Shown: positions 10,578-19,157 of the stretch, piece after piece
How the letters are laid out: each line of letters starts with the position of its first letter
Numbering within the stretch: position 1 is the stretch's first letter
Program-made: the position numbers and the translations under genes
Source: DASQPJ01 sp036268355
GTDB lineage: Bacteria; Actinomycetota; Actinomycetes; Sporichthyales; Sporichthyaceae
NCBI GenBank assembly: GCA_036268355.1
Contig: DATAUG010000036.1
Span: 1 to 64,000 of the forward strand
DNA: 64,000 nt
Reading direction: 5' to 3'
The notes under the pieces: generated by a model
What the model was told of the DNA's origin: nothing
Database searches by the model: none
What the model saw: the letters and a program-made list of their open reading frames with translations, nothing else

Positions 10578-11411
10578 GTGACGATCGCCATGAACACTGC
10601 GACTCGTCCCCGCTCGGTCTACTGGCGTCGCCGCTCCGTGGTGGCGGCCGCCGGGGCGACCGGAATGATCATGCTCATCCACTCCTGCGCGAGCAGCGGC
10701 CCGCCGCGCCTGCAGGTCAAGGGCAACCAGTCGTACACGGTCCCGTTGACTGCTACATACACTCCGACACCCACGCCGACGACGGTGGCCACGCCGTCCG
10801 CGGCTCCCTCAGCCCTGGCCGCCGCGGACACGACGAACGGCGTCTCGACGCCCGCCACGAGCCCGCCCTTGGCACCGCCCGCGGCGCCGCCGGCCAGCGC
10901 TGCGACCCCGGTTGCAACCGCGCCCGCCAAGGGCGGCAAGCATCAGGTGGTGGCGTCGGCCCCGAGCCCGGCGACGACGCCGACGGCTGTGGCAGCGGCC
11001 GTTCCGGCAGCCGCGGTGATCCCCAGCTGTGGTAAGTCGGACCTGGCGGTGGAGTTGCGGTCGGACTCGCCCAGCTATGCCGGTCGCGCCAAGCCGAAGT
11101 TCTACATCGGGGTCAGCAACATCGGACAGAACCCGTGCCAGGTCGACCTCGGATCGGTTGCGCTGTCGTTCACGGTGCGTTCCGGCCCGGACCGCATCTG
11201 GTCGTCCCGGGACTGCCAGGGCAAGGGCACGCACGACGTACGCACGCTCACCCCCGGCCAGAAACTGTGGGGTCGCTCGATCTGGAGCAAGGCGCGCTCG
11301 GCCAAGGGTTGCCCGACCGACGAGGCCGACGCGCACCCGGGCACCTACACGCTCGAAGGCTCGGCCGCGGGCGTCAAGGCCCAGAAGCGGATCGTCTTCC
11401 GCATCCGCTAG
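10578..11411 (+). CDS. Exported Pro/Thr/Ala-rich protein of unknown function
   Basis: No family recognised. The 277-aa product has a basic N-terminus (RRRSVVAAAG), a hydrophobic stretch ending in LIHSCAS that could be a signal peptide or a poor lipobox, a low-complexity linker rich in Pro, Thr and Ala (about residues 55-145), and a C-terminal domain of about 125 residues with four cysteines (CGKSDLAVEL..., PCQVDLG, RDCQGKG, KGCPTDE) that looks like a beta-sandwich. The layout suggests a wall-spanning linker presenting a disulphide-stabilised domain outside the cell. GTG 10578 or ATG 10590 could be the start. It stands alone between clpC and the convergent disA. Confidence 0.6.
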   Translation: MTIAMNTATRPRSVYWRRRSVVAAAGATGMIMLIHSCASSGPPRLQVKGNQSYTVPLTATYTPTPTPTTVATPSAAPSALAAADTTNGVSTPATSPPLAPPAAPPASAATPVATAPAKGGKHQVVASAPSPATTPTAVAAAVPAAAVIPSCGKSDLAVELRSDSPSYAGRAKPKFYIGVSNIGQNPCQVDLGSVALSFTVRSGPDRIWSSRDCQGKGTHDVRTLTPGQKLWGRSIWSKARSAKGCPTDEADAHPGTYTLEGSAAGVKAQKRIVFRIR

Positions 11412-11439
11412 CTAGCCAGCGGGTTGACCAGGCTCCACC

Positions 11440-11510
11440 GGGTGTCACCCCGACCGACGTCCAATCGCCTGCGACACGCCGCCTCGACAGGGCGGTGCAG
11501 GTGTCACCCC
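11440..11510. repeat. Dispersed intergenic repeat, copy B
   Basis: 71-base element between two convergent genes, bounded by GGGTGTCACCC (11440-11450) and GGTGTCACCCC (11500-11510). In reverse complement it aligns with copy C: the ends, GGCGTGTCrCrGGCGAwT in the middle and GTCGGTCGGGGTGwCACCC at the end are shared. Confidence 0.8.
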
Positions 11511-11533
11511 ATCAGGCCCCAGCAAGGTGCGCG

Positions 11534-12658
11534 TCAGACGTAGCGTTCGAGGATCGAGGACTCGGCCAGCCGGGACAGACCCTCGCGCACCGAGCGGGCC
11601 CGCGACTCCCCGACGCCCTCGACGGCCTGCAGGTCGTCGATGCTGGCGGCCAACAGCTTCTGCAGCCCGCCGAAGTGGTCGACGAGTCGCTCGATCACCA
11701 GTGCGGGCAGGCGCGGCACCTTGGCGAGCAGGCGGAATCCGCGCGGGCTGACGGCGCCGTCCAGGGCGTCGGCCGAGGCGACGTGCCCGAGCGCCCGAGC
11801 GACCGTGGTCAGGTCGAGCAGGTCGGCGGCGGACAGGTCGTTCAGCGCGTCGAGCACCGCGGGGACGGTCATCTTGGTGCGGCCGTGGGGCAGGTAGTCG
11901 CGCGCCACCAGTTCCCGGTCGGGGTCGACGCCCGAGATCAGCTCCTCCAGCTGCAGCGCAAGCAACCGTCCGTCGGCGCCCAACTCCACGACGTACCCGG
12001 CAATCTCCCCGGCGATCCGACGCACCATCTCCAGCCGCTGGGCCACCGCGGCGACGTCGCGGATCGTGACCAGATCCTCGATCTCCAGCGCGGACAGTGT
12101 TCCGGAGACCTCGTCGAGGCGCAGCTTGTAGCGCTCCAGGGTGGCCAACGCCTGGTTGGCCCGGGTCAGGATCGCCCCGGAGTCCTCCAGGACATGCCGG
12201 TTGCCCGCCAGGTACAACGCGATCAGGTTCATCGACTGACTGACCGAGATGACCGGCAGCGACACCTGTCGGGACACCCGGTCGGCGGTGCGGTGCCGGG
12301 TGCCGGACTCGGCAGTGAAAATGTTGGCGTCCGGCATCAGGTGAACGGCCGCGCGCATGATCTTGGTCGCGTCGCGGTCCAGCACGATGGCGCCGTCCAT
12401 CTTGGCCAGCTCGCGCAGCCGGGTCGCGGAGAACTCCACGTCGAGCGCGAAGCCTCCGGTGCACATCGCCTCGACGGTCTTGTCGTGGCCGAGGACGATC
12501 AGGGCGCCGGTATGGCCACGGACGATCCGTTCGAGGCCCTCGCGCAGGGCAGTCCCGGGCGCCACGGCGGCCAGGGTCGCACGCAGCAGCGCCTCGTGCT
12601 CGGATGATCGGTCGGGACGCTCGATCGTGACACGCTCCGGAGTGGCGAATGCTTGCAG
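11534..12658 (-). CDS. disA: Diadenylate cyclase DisA (DNA integrity scanning protein)
   Basis: Makes c-di-AMP from two ATP and scans DNA for branched structures. The DAC domain shows MDGAIVLD and SGTRHRTA, the DGA and RHR catalytic motifs. A linker and a C-terminal helix-hairpin-helix domain (VEGVGESRARSVREGL) follow. The homologous frame extends upstream of the first standard start (GTG 12565): residues such as HEALLRATLAAVAPGT continue the family N-terminal helix back to an in-frame TAG, with no ATG, GTG or TTG in between. The CTG at 12658 would give 374 aa, a usual length, so a CTG start is my best guess; 343 aa from GTG 12565 is the alternative. Downstream of radA, 62 bases away, as in mycobacteria. 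Confidence 0.9.
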   Translation of the reverse strand: MQAFATPERVTIERPDRSSEHEALLRATLAAVAPGTALREGLERIVRGHTGALIVLGHDKTVEAMCTGGFALDVEFSATRLRELAKMDGAIVLDRDATKIMRAAVHLMPDANIFTAESGTRHRTADRVSRQVSLPVISVSQSMNLIALYLAGNRHVLEDSGAILTRANQALATLERYKLRLDEVSGTLSALEIEDLVTIRDVAAVAQRLEMVRRIAGEIAGYVVELGADGRLLALQLEELISGVDPDRELVARDYLPHGRTKMTVPAVLDALNDLSAADLLDLTTVARALGHVASADALDGAVSPRGFRLLAKVPRLPALVIERLVDHFGGLQKLLAASIDDLQAVEGVGESRARSVREGLSRLAESSILERYV

Positions 12659-12700
12659 GGGATTGTAGCCGTGCTACCCACGCGGTCGCGGTGGATCCGG

Positions 12701-12720
12701 TCGCGGTGGATCCACCGCGA
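12701..12720 (-). terminator. 20-bp perfect palindrome directly after radA
   Basis: TCGCGGTGGATCCACCGCGA is fully self-complementary and abuts the radA stop codon at 12721. GGTCGCGGTGGATCC also occurs as a direct repeat just to its left (12685-12699). It may attenuate transcription from radA into disA. Confidence 0.55.
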
Positions 12721-14130
12721 CTACTGGATCACGGACAGTTGCGGCGGCCTGCGGGCCGAGGCGACGCCGGGCTTGCCGGCCGAAGCGGCGGCCCAGGCGG
12801 CGGCCAATGTCGTGACCTCCAGCACCGTCATGCCCTCGGGCGGGTTGACCGTGCTCCCTGCGGGCACCAAGGCGCGTCGGAAGCCCAGCCGGGCCGCCTC
12901 GGCCAGCCTCGCGGCCACGGCACCGACCGGACGGACCTCGCCGGCCAGGCCGATCTCGCCCAGTGCGATCAGGTCGGCGGGCAGTGGGTCGTCGCCCGCC
13001 GCGCTGGCCACGGCCAGGGCGACCGCCAGATCGGCGCTGGGGTCGGTCAGCCGGACCCCACCCACGGTCGAGGTGTAGACGTCCTTGTCGTGCAACCGGA
13101 TCCGCGCGCGGCGTTCGAGCACGGCCAACGTCAGCGCAATGCGTGCCGAGTCCAGGCCGGCATTGGCCCGCCGCGGCGCCGGCGCCGGGCTCGGCACGAC
13201 CAGGGCCTGTACCTCGACGACCAGGGCGCGGCGACCCTCGAGCGTGACCGTGACGCACTGGCCGGAGACCGGCACCGCGGAGCGCGAGAGGAACAGCCCG
13301 CTGGGATCGGGCAACCCGAAGATCCCGTCGTCGGCCATCTCGAAGCACGCCACCTCGTCGGCCGGGCCGTAGCGGTTCTTGACCCCACGAACCATCCGCA
13401 ACCGGCTGCCGCGCTCGCCCTCGAAGTGCAACACCACGTCGACCAGGTGCTCGAGCATTCGGGGGCCGGCGATCGCCCCGTCCTTGGTCACGTGGCCGAC
13501 CAGCAGTGTCGCCATGCCCCGCTCCTTGGCCAGCCGGGTCAGCCCGGCGGCGACCTCCCGCACCTGCGACACCCCACCGGCCGCACCTTCGGCATCGCCA
13601 CTGCTGATCGTCTGCACCGAGTCGACGACCAGCAGGCTCGGCACCACGGCCATGACGTGCTCGGCGATCGTGCCCAGGTCGGTCTCGGCCGCCAGGTAGA
13701 GGTTCGGCACCACGGCGCGGACCCGCTCGGCCCGCAGCCGGACCTGTGCGGCCGACTCCTCGCCGGTCACGTAGAGCACCGTCGCGCCGCCCCGGGCGGC
13801 AGAAGCGGCCACCTCGATCAGCAACGTGGACTTCCCGACCCCGGGCTCACCGGCAAGCAGCACGACCGAGCCGGGGACCAGACCACCACCGAGAACGCGG
13901 TCCAACTCCGCCACGCCGCTTGGCATGTGCCGCGCCGCCGCGACACTCACCTGGTCGATCGGCTGCGCCGTGGACCGGGGCTGCATGCTCTTGGGCCGCC
14001 GGGCCCCGACCGAGCCGGGCGCCTGCGCCACGACGGTGCTCCAGGCCTGGCAACCGCCGCAGCGCCCCACCCACTTGCCGGTCTGCCAACCGCAGTCGGT
14101 GCAACGGAACATTTCGCCGTGCTTCCCCAT
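12721..14130 (-). CDS. radA: DNA repair protein RadA
   Basis: RecA-like branch-migration ATPase acting in homologous recombination. The 469-aa product begins with a C4 zinc finger (Cys10, 13, 24 and 27 in CTDCGWQTGKWVGRCGGC), then a RecA core with Walker A GEPGVGKST at residues 94-102, the RadA-specific KNRYG motif near residue 250, and a C-terminal Lon-protease-like domain. Length is typical. It lies upstream of disA in the same direction; in Bacillus, RadA restrains DisA activity, so the pairing is functionally meaningful. Confidence 0.97.
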   Translation of the reverse strand: MGKHGEMFRCTDCGWQTGKWVGRCGGCQAWSTVVAQAPGSVGARRPKSMQPRSTAQPIDQVSVAAARHMPSGVAELDRVLGGGLVPGSVVLLAGEPGVGKSTLLIEVAASAARGGATVLYVTGEESAAQVRLRAERVRAVVPNLYLAAETDLGTIAEHVMAVVPSLLVVDSVQTISSGDAEGAAGGVSQVREVAAGLTRLAKERGMATLLVGHVTKDGAIAGPRMLEHLVDVVLHFEGERGSRLRMVRGVKNRYGPADEVACFEMADDGIFGLPDPSGLFLSRSAVPVSGQCVTVTLEGRRALVVEVQALVVPSPAPAPRRANAGLDSARIALTLAVLERRARIRLHDKDVYTSTVGGVRLTDPSADLAVALAVASAAGDDPLPADLIALGEIGLAGEVRPVGAVAARLAEAARLGFRRALVPAGSTVNPPEGMTVLEVTTLAAAWAAASAGKPGVASARRPPQLSVIQ

Positions 14131-14200
14131 GAAGTCACGCTAGGGGCTGCCACCGACAATCCCTCGCCCGCCGCGCTGACGGCCGGCGCTGACGACCGAC

Positions 14201-14953
14201 TCAGAAGCGCCGGAACCACAGGTTGACCGCGGCGTCGATCCGCGGGCCGGGCGGGTCGGCGTCCACCTCGGCCAACGCCGCGGCGGCGACAGCGCTTGGG
14301 AACTCGATGGCCAACACGGCGGCGAGGTCGGCGCGAGTGGCGAATTCCCAATGAACGTCGAGTTTCCGCCGGGTGAATCCGTGTCGGGCCCAGAACCGCT
14401 CCACCGCGTCCGGGTCGTAGGTCCTGCCGTCGGCGCGCAGTCCTTCGGCGAACCACCGGCCGACGCTCGAGCGGGTCGCGTCGTGGTCCAGCACGACAGC
14501 CGCAGAGCCTGGGCGGCAGATCCGACCCAGCTCTCGCAGACCGGGTTCGCAGCCCGGGCCGAAGAAGTACGCCCAGCGGGCGTGGGCCAGGTCGACCGAT
14601 GCGTCCGGCACCGGCAAGGCCTGTGCCGTTCCCTGACGCACCGTCACCTGAGGCAGGCCGGCCACCCGACTCGCGGCCCGGCGGGCCAGTCCCGGGTGCG
14701 GCTCCACGCCGATGACCCGACTCGCCGCGGCGGCCAGCCGGGGCAGGTGGAAGCCGGCCCCGCAACCGATGTCGAGCACGGTTCCCCAGCTGCAAGTGGA
14801 AAGTGACTGTCCGTCATACATCAGCTCGGCCAACGCCGCTTCGATCACACCGTCGGGATCGACCGCACGGTTCTCGATCTCGTAGACGCCGGGGCTGCCC
14901 CAGATGTTCGGGCTGGGCACCGTCCCGGGCGGCGTCCTCACTCGGGATCTCAC
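14201..14953 (-). CDS. Class I SAM-dependent methyltransferase
   Basis: 250-aa protein with a Rossmann-type methyltransferase fold: motif I LDIGCGAGFH near residue 61, the acidic VIGVEPHPG after strand 2, TAQALPVPDASVDLAHARWA as the post-II/motif III region, and GRICRPGSAAVVLDHD. It resembles methyltransferase domain 11 proteins. The substrate is not evident. It is 70 bases upstream of radA on the same strand, which may be fortuitous. The first ~30 residues are not conserved-looking, so the true start may be internal. Confidence 0.75.
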   Translation of the reverse strand: MRSRVRTPPGTVPSPNIWGSPGVYEIENRAVDPDGVIEAALAELMYDGQSLSTCSWGTVLDIGCGAGFHLPRLAAAASRVIGVEPHPGLARRAASRVAGLPQVTVRQGTAQALPVPDASVDLAHARWAYFFGPGCEPGLRELGRICRPGSAAVVLDHDATRSSVGRWFAEGLRADGRTYDPDAVERFWARHGFTRRKLDVHWEFATRADLAAVLAIEFPSAVAAAALAEVDADPPGPRIDAAVNLWFRRF

Positions 14954-15061
14954 GGCCGGTTCGCGGTGTGGTGGACGTGCGGGCGGTACCGCATGGTCGG
15001 GCTGGGTTGCGTAGTCACGGGCGGTGTTGGCGGGTGTCTCAGGCGGTCCAAGTCCGCCCGG

Positions 15062-15805
15062 TCAGCCGCAGGACTTGTCGGCCGGGTGCGGGGCCACCGC
15101 GCCGCCGCTCTCCCGGGCGGCGCACATCCCCGCCAGCACCTCGTAGGCGGCGACGCCCATCAGCTCGCGCAGCTCGGGTGCGTAGCTGACCCAGACCGGC
15201 TCGGTGCCGACGTGGGCCTCGCTCGCGCCGGTGCACCACCACTGCAGGTCCTGCCCGCCGGGGCCCCAGCCGCGCCGGTCGTACTCGCCGATCGTCACCT
15301 CCAGGTACGTGGTGTCGTCCGGGCGCTGGACCTGCCGGTAGGACCGCCGCACCGGCAGCTGCCAGCACACGTCGGGCTTGAGCTCCAACGGGTGCCGGCC
15401 GGTGCGGACGGCGTGGCTGTGCAGCGCGCAGCCGGCGCCGCCCGGAAATCCCTCACGGTTCAGGAAGATGCATGCGCCGTCCACCACGCGGGTCTGCCGG
15501 GAGCCCTCCGAGTCCTTCTCCGCGATGCCGCGGCGGCCCGCGTCGCGGTACTGCCACTCGCTCGCCGACAAGCCCTTGGATGCCTTACGGACCCGCTTCT
15601 CGTCCGCGGCGTCGGCGAAGTGGGCACCGAGGGTGCAGCAGCCGTCGGTCTCGCGGCCCGGGACGATGCCTGCGCAGCCGGACCCGAAGATGCAGGTCCA
15701 GCGCGAGGTCAGCCAGGTCAGGTCGGCCCGGAACACCTGATCGGGGTCGGCCGGGTCGGTGAACTCCACGAAGGTGCGCGGGAAGTCCAACATAACCTCG
15801 GCCAC
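15062..15805 (-). CDS. Conserved actinobacterial Cys-rich protein (Rv0495c-like), unknown function
   Basis: About 247 aa, with cysteines in CIFGSGCAGI, DGCCTLG, GACIF and GAGCALH that suggest metal or cluster binding, and conserved aromatic segments PDVCWQLPVRRSYR and EYDRRGWGPGGQDLQWWC. This arrangement next to a divergent ppx/gppA gene matches mycobacterial Rv0495c-Rv0496, whose function I do not know. The frame is open back to 15928, but that would overlap the divergent ppx gene; GTG 15805 or ATG 15793 are the likely starts, only about 40 bases from the ppx start, so the two genes share a promoter region. Confidence 0.7.
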   Translation of the reverse strand: MAEVMLDFPRTFVEFTDPADPDQVFRADLTWLTSRWTCIFGSGCAGIVPGRETDGCCTLGAHFADAADEKRVRKASKGLSASEWQYRDAGRRGIAEKDSEGSRQTRVVDGACIFLNREGFPGGAGCALHSHAVRTGRHPLELKPDVCWQLPVRRSYRQVQRPDDTTYLEVTIGEYDRRGWGPGGQDLQWWCTGASEAHVGTEPVWVSYAPELRELMGVAAYEVLAGMCAARESGGAVAPHPADKSCG

Positions 15806-15842
15806 GAGGTTCAGCGTATCGATCTGACGGTACGGTCGAGAC

Positions 15843-16781
15843 ATGCGGCTCGGCGTGCTGGACATCGGTTCCAACACGATCCACCTGTTGGTCATGGACG
15901 CCCACCACGGGGCTCGCCCATGGGCCACCTACTCCCACAAGACCGAGCTGCGGCTGACGGAGCACCTGCGTAGCGACGGCAAACTCGCTCGGCGTGGGGT
16001 GGCCGAGCTGGTGCGGGATGTGGCTCGGGCGCAACGGATCGCGGAGGACACCGGCGCCGAGGAGATGCTGGCCTTCGCCACCTCCGCGATCCGCGACGCC
16101 ACGAACGTGGACGCGGTCCTGGAGGAGGTCCTGCGGAAGACCGGCGTTGAGTTGGCCGTGCTCACCGGCGACGACGAGGCCCGGTTGACATTCTTGGCTG
16201 CCCGGCGGTGGTGCGGGTGGTCGGCCGGCCGGCTGCTGGTGCTCGACATCGGGGGCGGCTCGTTGGAGATGGCCGTGGGAGTCGACGAGGAGCCCGAGAC
16301 AGCTGTTTCTCTGCCGCTGGGGGCGGCCCGGTTGACCCGCTCGGCGATGCCGGGGGACCCGCCGGACCTGGAGGTCGTCGAGGCCGTCCGCCGCCGGGTG
16401 CAGGCCGACGTGGCCAAGGTCGTTCCCGAACTGTTGGCTGCCGGGCCGGTCGACCGGGTCATGGCGACGTCGAAGACCTTCAAGCAACTGGCTCGGATCG
16501 CGGGCGCCGCCCCCAGCTCCGACGGGCGGTATGTGCGGCGCCTGCTCTCACGTGTCGACCTGGGGTACTGGACGGCGAAGCTGAGTCGGATGACGGTCGC
16601 GGAACGCGCCGGGTTGCCGGGCGTCTCGCCGGGCCGAGCCCACCAGTTGCTGGCCGGTGCGATCGTGGCCGAGGCGGCGATGGAGGAGTTCGGACTGGCC
16701 GAGGTGGAGATCTGCCCGTGGGCCCTTCGGGAGGGCGTGATCCTGCGCAGGCTGGACTGGATCTTTGACAGCCAGATCTGA
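15843..16781 (+). CDS. Ppx/GppA family exopolyphosphatase / (p)ppGpp phosphatase
   Basis: ASKHA-fold phosphatase of 312 aa, the short actinobacterial form (Rv0496/PPX1-like) lacking the C-terminal HD domain. Phosphate-1 motif DIGSNTIHLL is at residues 7-16, FATSAIRDA near 78 and the phosphate-2 motif LDIGGGSLEM near 134. Such proteins hydrolyse polyphosphate or convert pppGpp to ppGpp; sequence alone does not separate these. Start ATG 15843 is unambiguous. The next gene begins 6 bases after the stop. Confidence 0.9.
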   Translation: MRLGVLDIGSNTIHLLVMDAHHGARPWATYSHKTELRLTEHLRSDGKLARRGVAELVRDVARAQRIAEDTGAEEMLAFATSAIRDATNVDAVLEEVLRKTGVELAVLTGDDEARLTFLAARRWCGWSAGRLLVLDIGGGSLEMAVGVDEEPETAVSLPLGAARLTRSAMPGDPPDLEVVEAVRRRVQADVAKVVPELLAAGPVDRVMATSKTFKQLARIAGAAPSSDGRYVRRLLSRVDLGYWTAKLSRMTVAERAGLPGVSPGRAHQLLAGAIVAEAAMEEFGLAEVEICPWALREGVILRRLDWIFDSQI

Positions 16782-16787
16782 CGACCG

Positions 16788-17630
16788 ATGACCCAGCCCG
16801 CTGACGACCCCTGTGTGCTTCGGCTGTCCGAGGCCAAGGTCTGCCTGTCCACGTCCTCGGTGTACCCCGAGTCGACCGGCGCGGCCTTCGAGATCGCCGC
16901 CTCGCTCGGCTTCGACGGCGTCGAGGTGATGGTCGGCGTGGACCCGGTCAGCCAGGACTCCGTCGCCCTGCGCCACCTGTCCGACTACCACGCCCTTCCC
17001 ATCACCGCGATCCATGCGCCGTGCCTGTTGATCACCCAACGGGTCTGGAGCACCGATCCGTGGGCGAAGCTGGAACGGTCGCGCGTCGTCGCCGGTGAAC
17101 TTGGCGCCACGACCGTGGTGGTGCACCCACCGTTCCGCTGGCAACGCGAGTACGCCAAGACCTTCGCCGAAGGCCTCGCCCGGATGGCGCAGTCGACCCC
17201 GATCGCCTTCGCGGTCGAGAACATGTACCCGTGGCGGGCCGGCAACCGGACGATGCTGGCCTATGCCCCGGACTGGGACATCGTCGACCAGGACTACCCG
17301 GCCGTGACCCTGGACCTGTCGCACACCGCCACGTCCCACTCCGATCCGCTCGCGATGATCGAGGCGCTCGGCAATCGACTGCGCCACCTGCACCTGGCCG
17401 ACGGGTCCGGGACCAACAAGGACGAGCACCTCATCCCGGGGCGGGGGACCCAGCCGTGCGCCGCGGTGCTGGAGACGCTGACCGCTCGGGGGTTCACCGG
17501 AAACGTCGTGCTGGAGGTCAACACCCGGCGCTGCCCGAACCGGGAGCAGCGCGAGGCGGAGTTGATCGAGGCACTGGCGTTCACGCGCCTGCACCTGGCC
17601 GCGCCGGTCGACCCGACGCGTTCGACCTGA
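16788..17630 (+). CDS. Sugar phosphate isomerase/epimerase family protein (TIM barrel)
   Basis: 280-aa xylose-isomerase-like TIM-barrel protein (AP-endonuclease-2 fold), homologous by order to Rv0498. Metal-binding-type residues appear in HAPCLL, VVHPPFRW, FAVENMYPW, LDLSHTATS, HLHLADG, DEHLIPGRG and LEVNTRR, matching the Glu/His/Asp ligands distributed on barrel strands. Substrate unknown. Six bases separate it from ppx, so the two are probably one operon conserved across actinobacteria. It is followed by the convergent DUF222/HNH gene after 23 bases. Confidence 0.85.
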   Translation: MTQPADDPCVLRLSEAKVCLSTSSVYPESTGAAFEIAASLGFDGVEVMVGVDPVSQDSVALRHLSDYHALPITAIHAPCLLITQRVWSTDPWAKLERSRVVAGELGATTVVVHPPFRWQREYAKTFAEGLARMAQSTPIAFAVENMYPWRAGNRTMLAYAPDWDIVDQDYPAVTLDLSHTATSHSDPLAMIEALGNRLRHLHLADGSGTNKDEHLIPGRGTQPCAAVLETLTARGFTGNVVLEVNTRRCPNREQREAELIEALAFTRLHLAAPVDPTRST

Positions 17631-17653
17631 GGCGTCGGTGCTGGGCACCGGGA

Positions 17654-18931
17654 TCAGCGCAGGTGGAACTCGGCCTGGGTTTCCCAGTACCCGTTGCGTC
17701 TGGCTCGGCGATCGGGGTCCACCCAAGGTGGGGGCCGTAGTTGGGGTCGGCCGTCGGCGGCCATCTCAATGTCCCAGCCTTGATTGTGTACCGCGTCGTG
17801 GTGCCGGCCGCAGAGCAGAGCCAGGTTTTCAAGATCGGAGGGGCCGCCGTCGACCCAGTGCCAGACATGGTGTGCGTCGCACCAGGCGGCCGGGCGATCG
17901 CAGTTCGGGAACACGCACCCGCGGTCCCGGACCACGAGCGCCAGCCATTGTTGGGGACTGACGGTCCGTCGGGTGCGGCCCATGCTGAGCGGCACGCTGT
18001 TGGTGTCCAGCCGGATTGCGGTCAGATCGGCGTCGCAGGAGAGCCGCCGGACCGCGGCGGCGGAGAGATGTTCGCCGCTGGCGGTGATCCCGAGCCCGCG
18101 GCCGTTCGCGAAGCCCTGCCCGGTGACGGTGACGATCAGGTGGGGTCGGGCGCCGCGGGAGGTGGGCAGGTCGCCGTGGCGCAGGACCTGCGCGACCAGG
18201 TCGGCCAGGGCGTCGGCGCGGCGGACCGCGCACCCGCGGGGGTCGGGTTCTCCGTCCGTGTCGGGTTGGGGTGCCGACAGCGGTTCGAGTGCGGCCTGCA
18301 GCAGCGCCATTTGCTCGTCTGTGTCGGTCCATTTCAAAGTCTGGGTTCCGTCCCCGTTGGGACGTAGGTGGGCGGCCCGTTTCCCCTGCGCGACCTCCTC
18401 GCGGGGTTGAACGCCATCGGGATCGAGGTAGTGCGCCATGACCTTGCGCATGGCCCGCAGATCCTGGGCGTTCAACTGCGCGGCGGACTCGAGCATGATC
18501 TCCTCGACCTCGGCCTGCTGCTCCGTGGAGGCGACCGGCGGCAGTCCCTTGACGACATCGAGGATCGCCCAGGCCCGCTCCCGGCAGATCTGGCCCTCGG
18601 CCAACGCCGCACCGGTGTCGGCCAACCGGCCACCCAACGCCTCGGCCAGCTTCACGGTGACCGTGGCCTCGGCCGGCGACATCGTCAGCGCACCCATCAG
18701 GTACGCCCGCGGATTCACCGCGCCGACCTCGGCCGGGATCCCGCGGGAGATCACCTCGCGGATCAGGTGCAATTCCATGGACTCGACCTGCGCCCGAAAC
18801 CGATGCACCCGCCCGAGCAATTCCCCGACCTGAACACCCGCGCAAGACCAGAGATCATTCTCCACCGATTTCCGCGCAGCGGAAATAGCAGCCTCGAGCT
18901 CCGAGACCACCTCAACCACCGCGTTTTCCAT
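17654..18931 (-). CDS. HNH endonuclease, DUF222 / 13E12-repeat family
   Basis: 425 aa from ATG 18931 (TTG 18961 and GTG 18955 are alternatives). The N-terminal two-thirds is the helical DUF222 region; the C-terminus has the HNH core CVFPNCDRPAAWCDAHHVWHW and ENLALLCGRHHDAVHN. This family is multicopy in many actinobacteria (REP13E12 in Mycobacterium tuberculosis) and is often associated with mobile or repeated DNA; its biological role is unsettled. It interrupts the block otherwise conserved from Rv0496-0498 to proC. A 148-bp inverted-repeat element lies 79 bases upstream of its start. Confidence 0.88.
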   Translation of the reverse strand: MENAVVEVVSELEAAISAARKSVENDLWSCAGVQVGELLGRVHRFRAQVESMELHLIREVISRGIPAEVGAVNPRAYLMGALTMSPAEATVTVKLAEALGGRLADTGAALAEGQICRERAWAILDVVKGLPPVASTEQQAEVEEIMLESAAQLNAQDLRAMRKVMAHYLDPDGVQPREEVAQGKRAAHLRPNGDGTQTLKWTDTDEQMALLQAALEPLSAPQPDTDGEPDPRGCAVRRADALADLVAQVLRHGDLPTSRGARPHLIVTVTGQGFANGRGLGITASGEHLSAAAVRRLSCDADLTAIRLDTNSVPLSMGRTRRTVSPQQWLALVVRDRGCVFPNCDRPAAWCDAHHVWHWVDGGPSDLENLALLCGRHHDAVHNQGWDIEMAADGRPQLRPPPWVDPDRRARRNGYWETQAEFHLR

Positions 18932-19009
18932 ACCGCCAATATTAACCGAACCCACCGACAAATCTCACCCGAATACGGAAACTCCCACGACCATTCAGGA
19001 GCCCCGAGT

Positions 19010-19157
19010 CAAGATTTTGGCCGGTGTCCTCGCTGCTCGTGGGAAGAACCGGCCGCGTAAACTTTCATGTGACGGGCGGTGCACTCCCGCCCGCCGAAGG
19101 AGCCCGTCGCGGCCGGTTCTTCAGGGTCCCACGAGCGGCGAGGTGGCTAAAATCTTG
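19010..19157. repeat. 148-bp inverted-repeat element (candidate MITE or structured RNA)
   Basis: Imperfect inverted repeat with arms 19010-19057 and 19108-19157. The outer ends CAAGATTTT and AAAATCTTG are perfect, as is the inner AAGAACCGGCCGCG with CGCGGCCGGTTCTT; GCTCGTGGG pairs with CCCACGAGC, with a short bulge and scattered mismatches. The 50-base centre has its own hairpin GACGGGC...GCCCGTC. No open frame of note lies inside. No flanking target duplication is evident. Confidence 0.7.
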
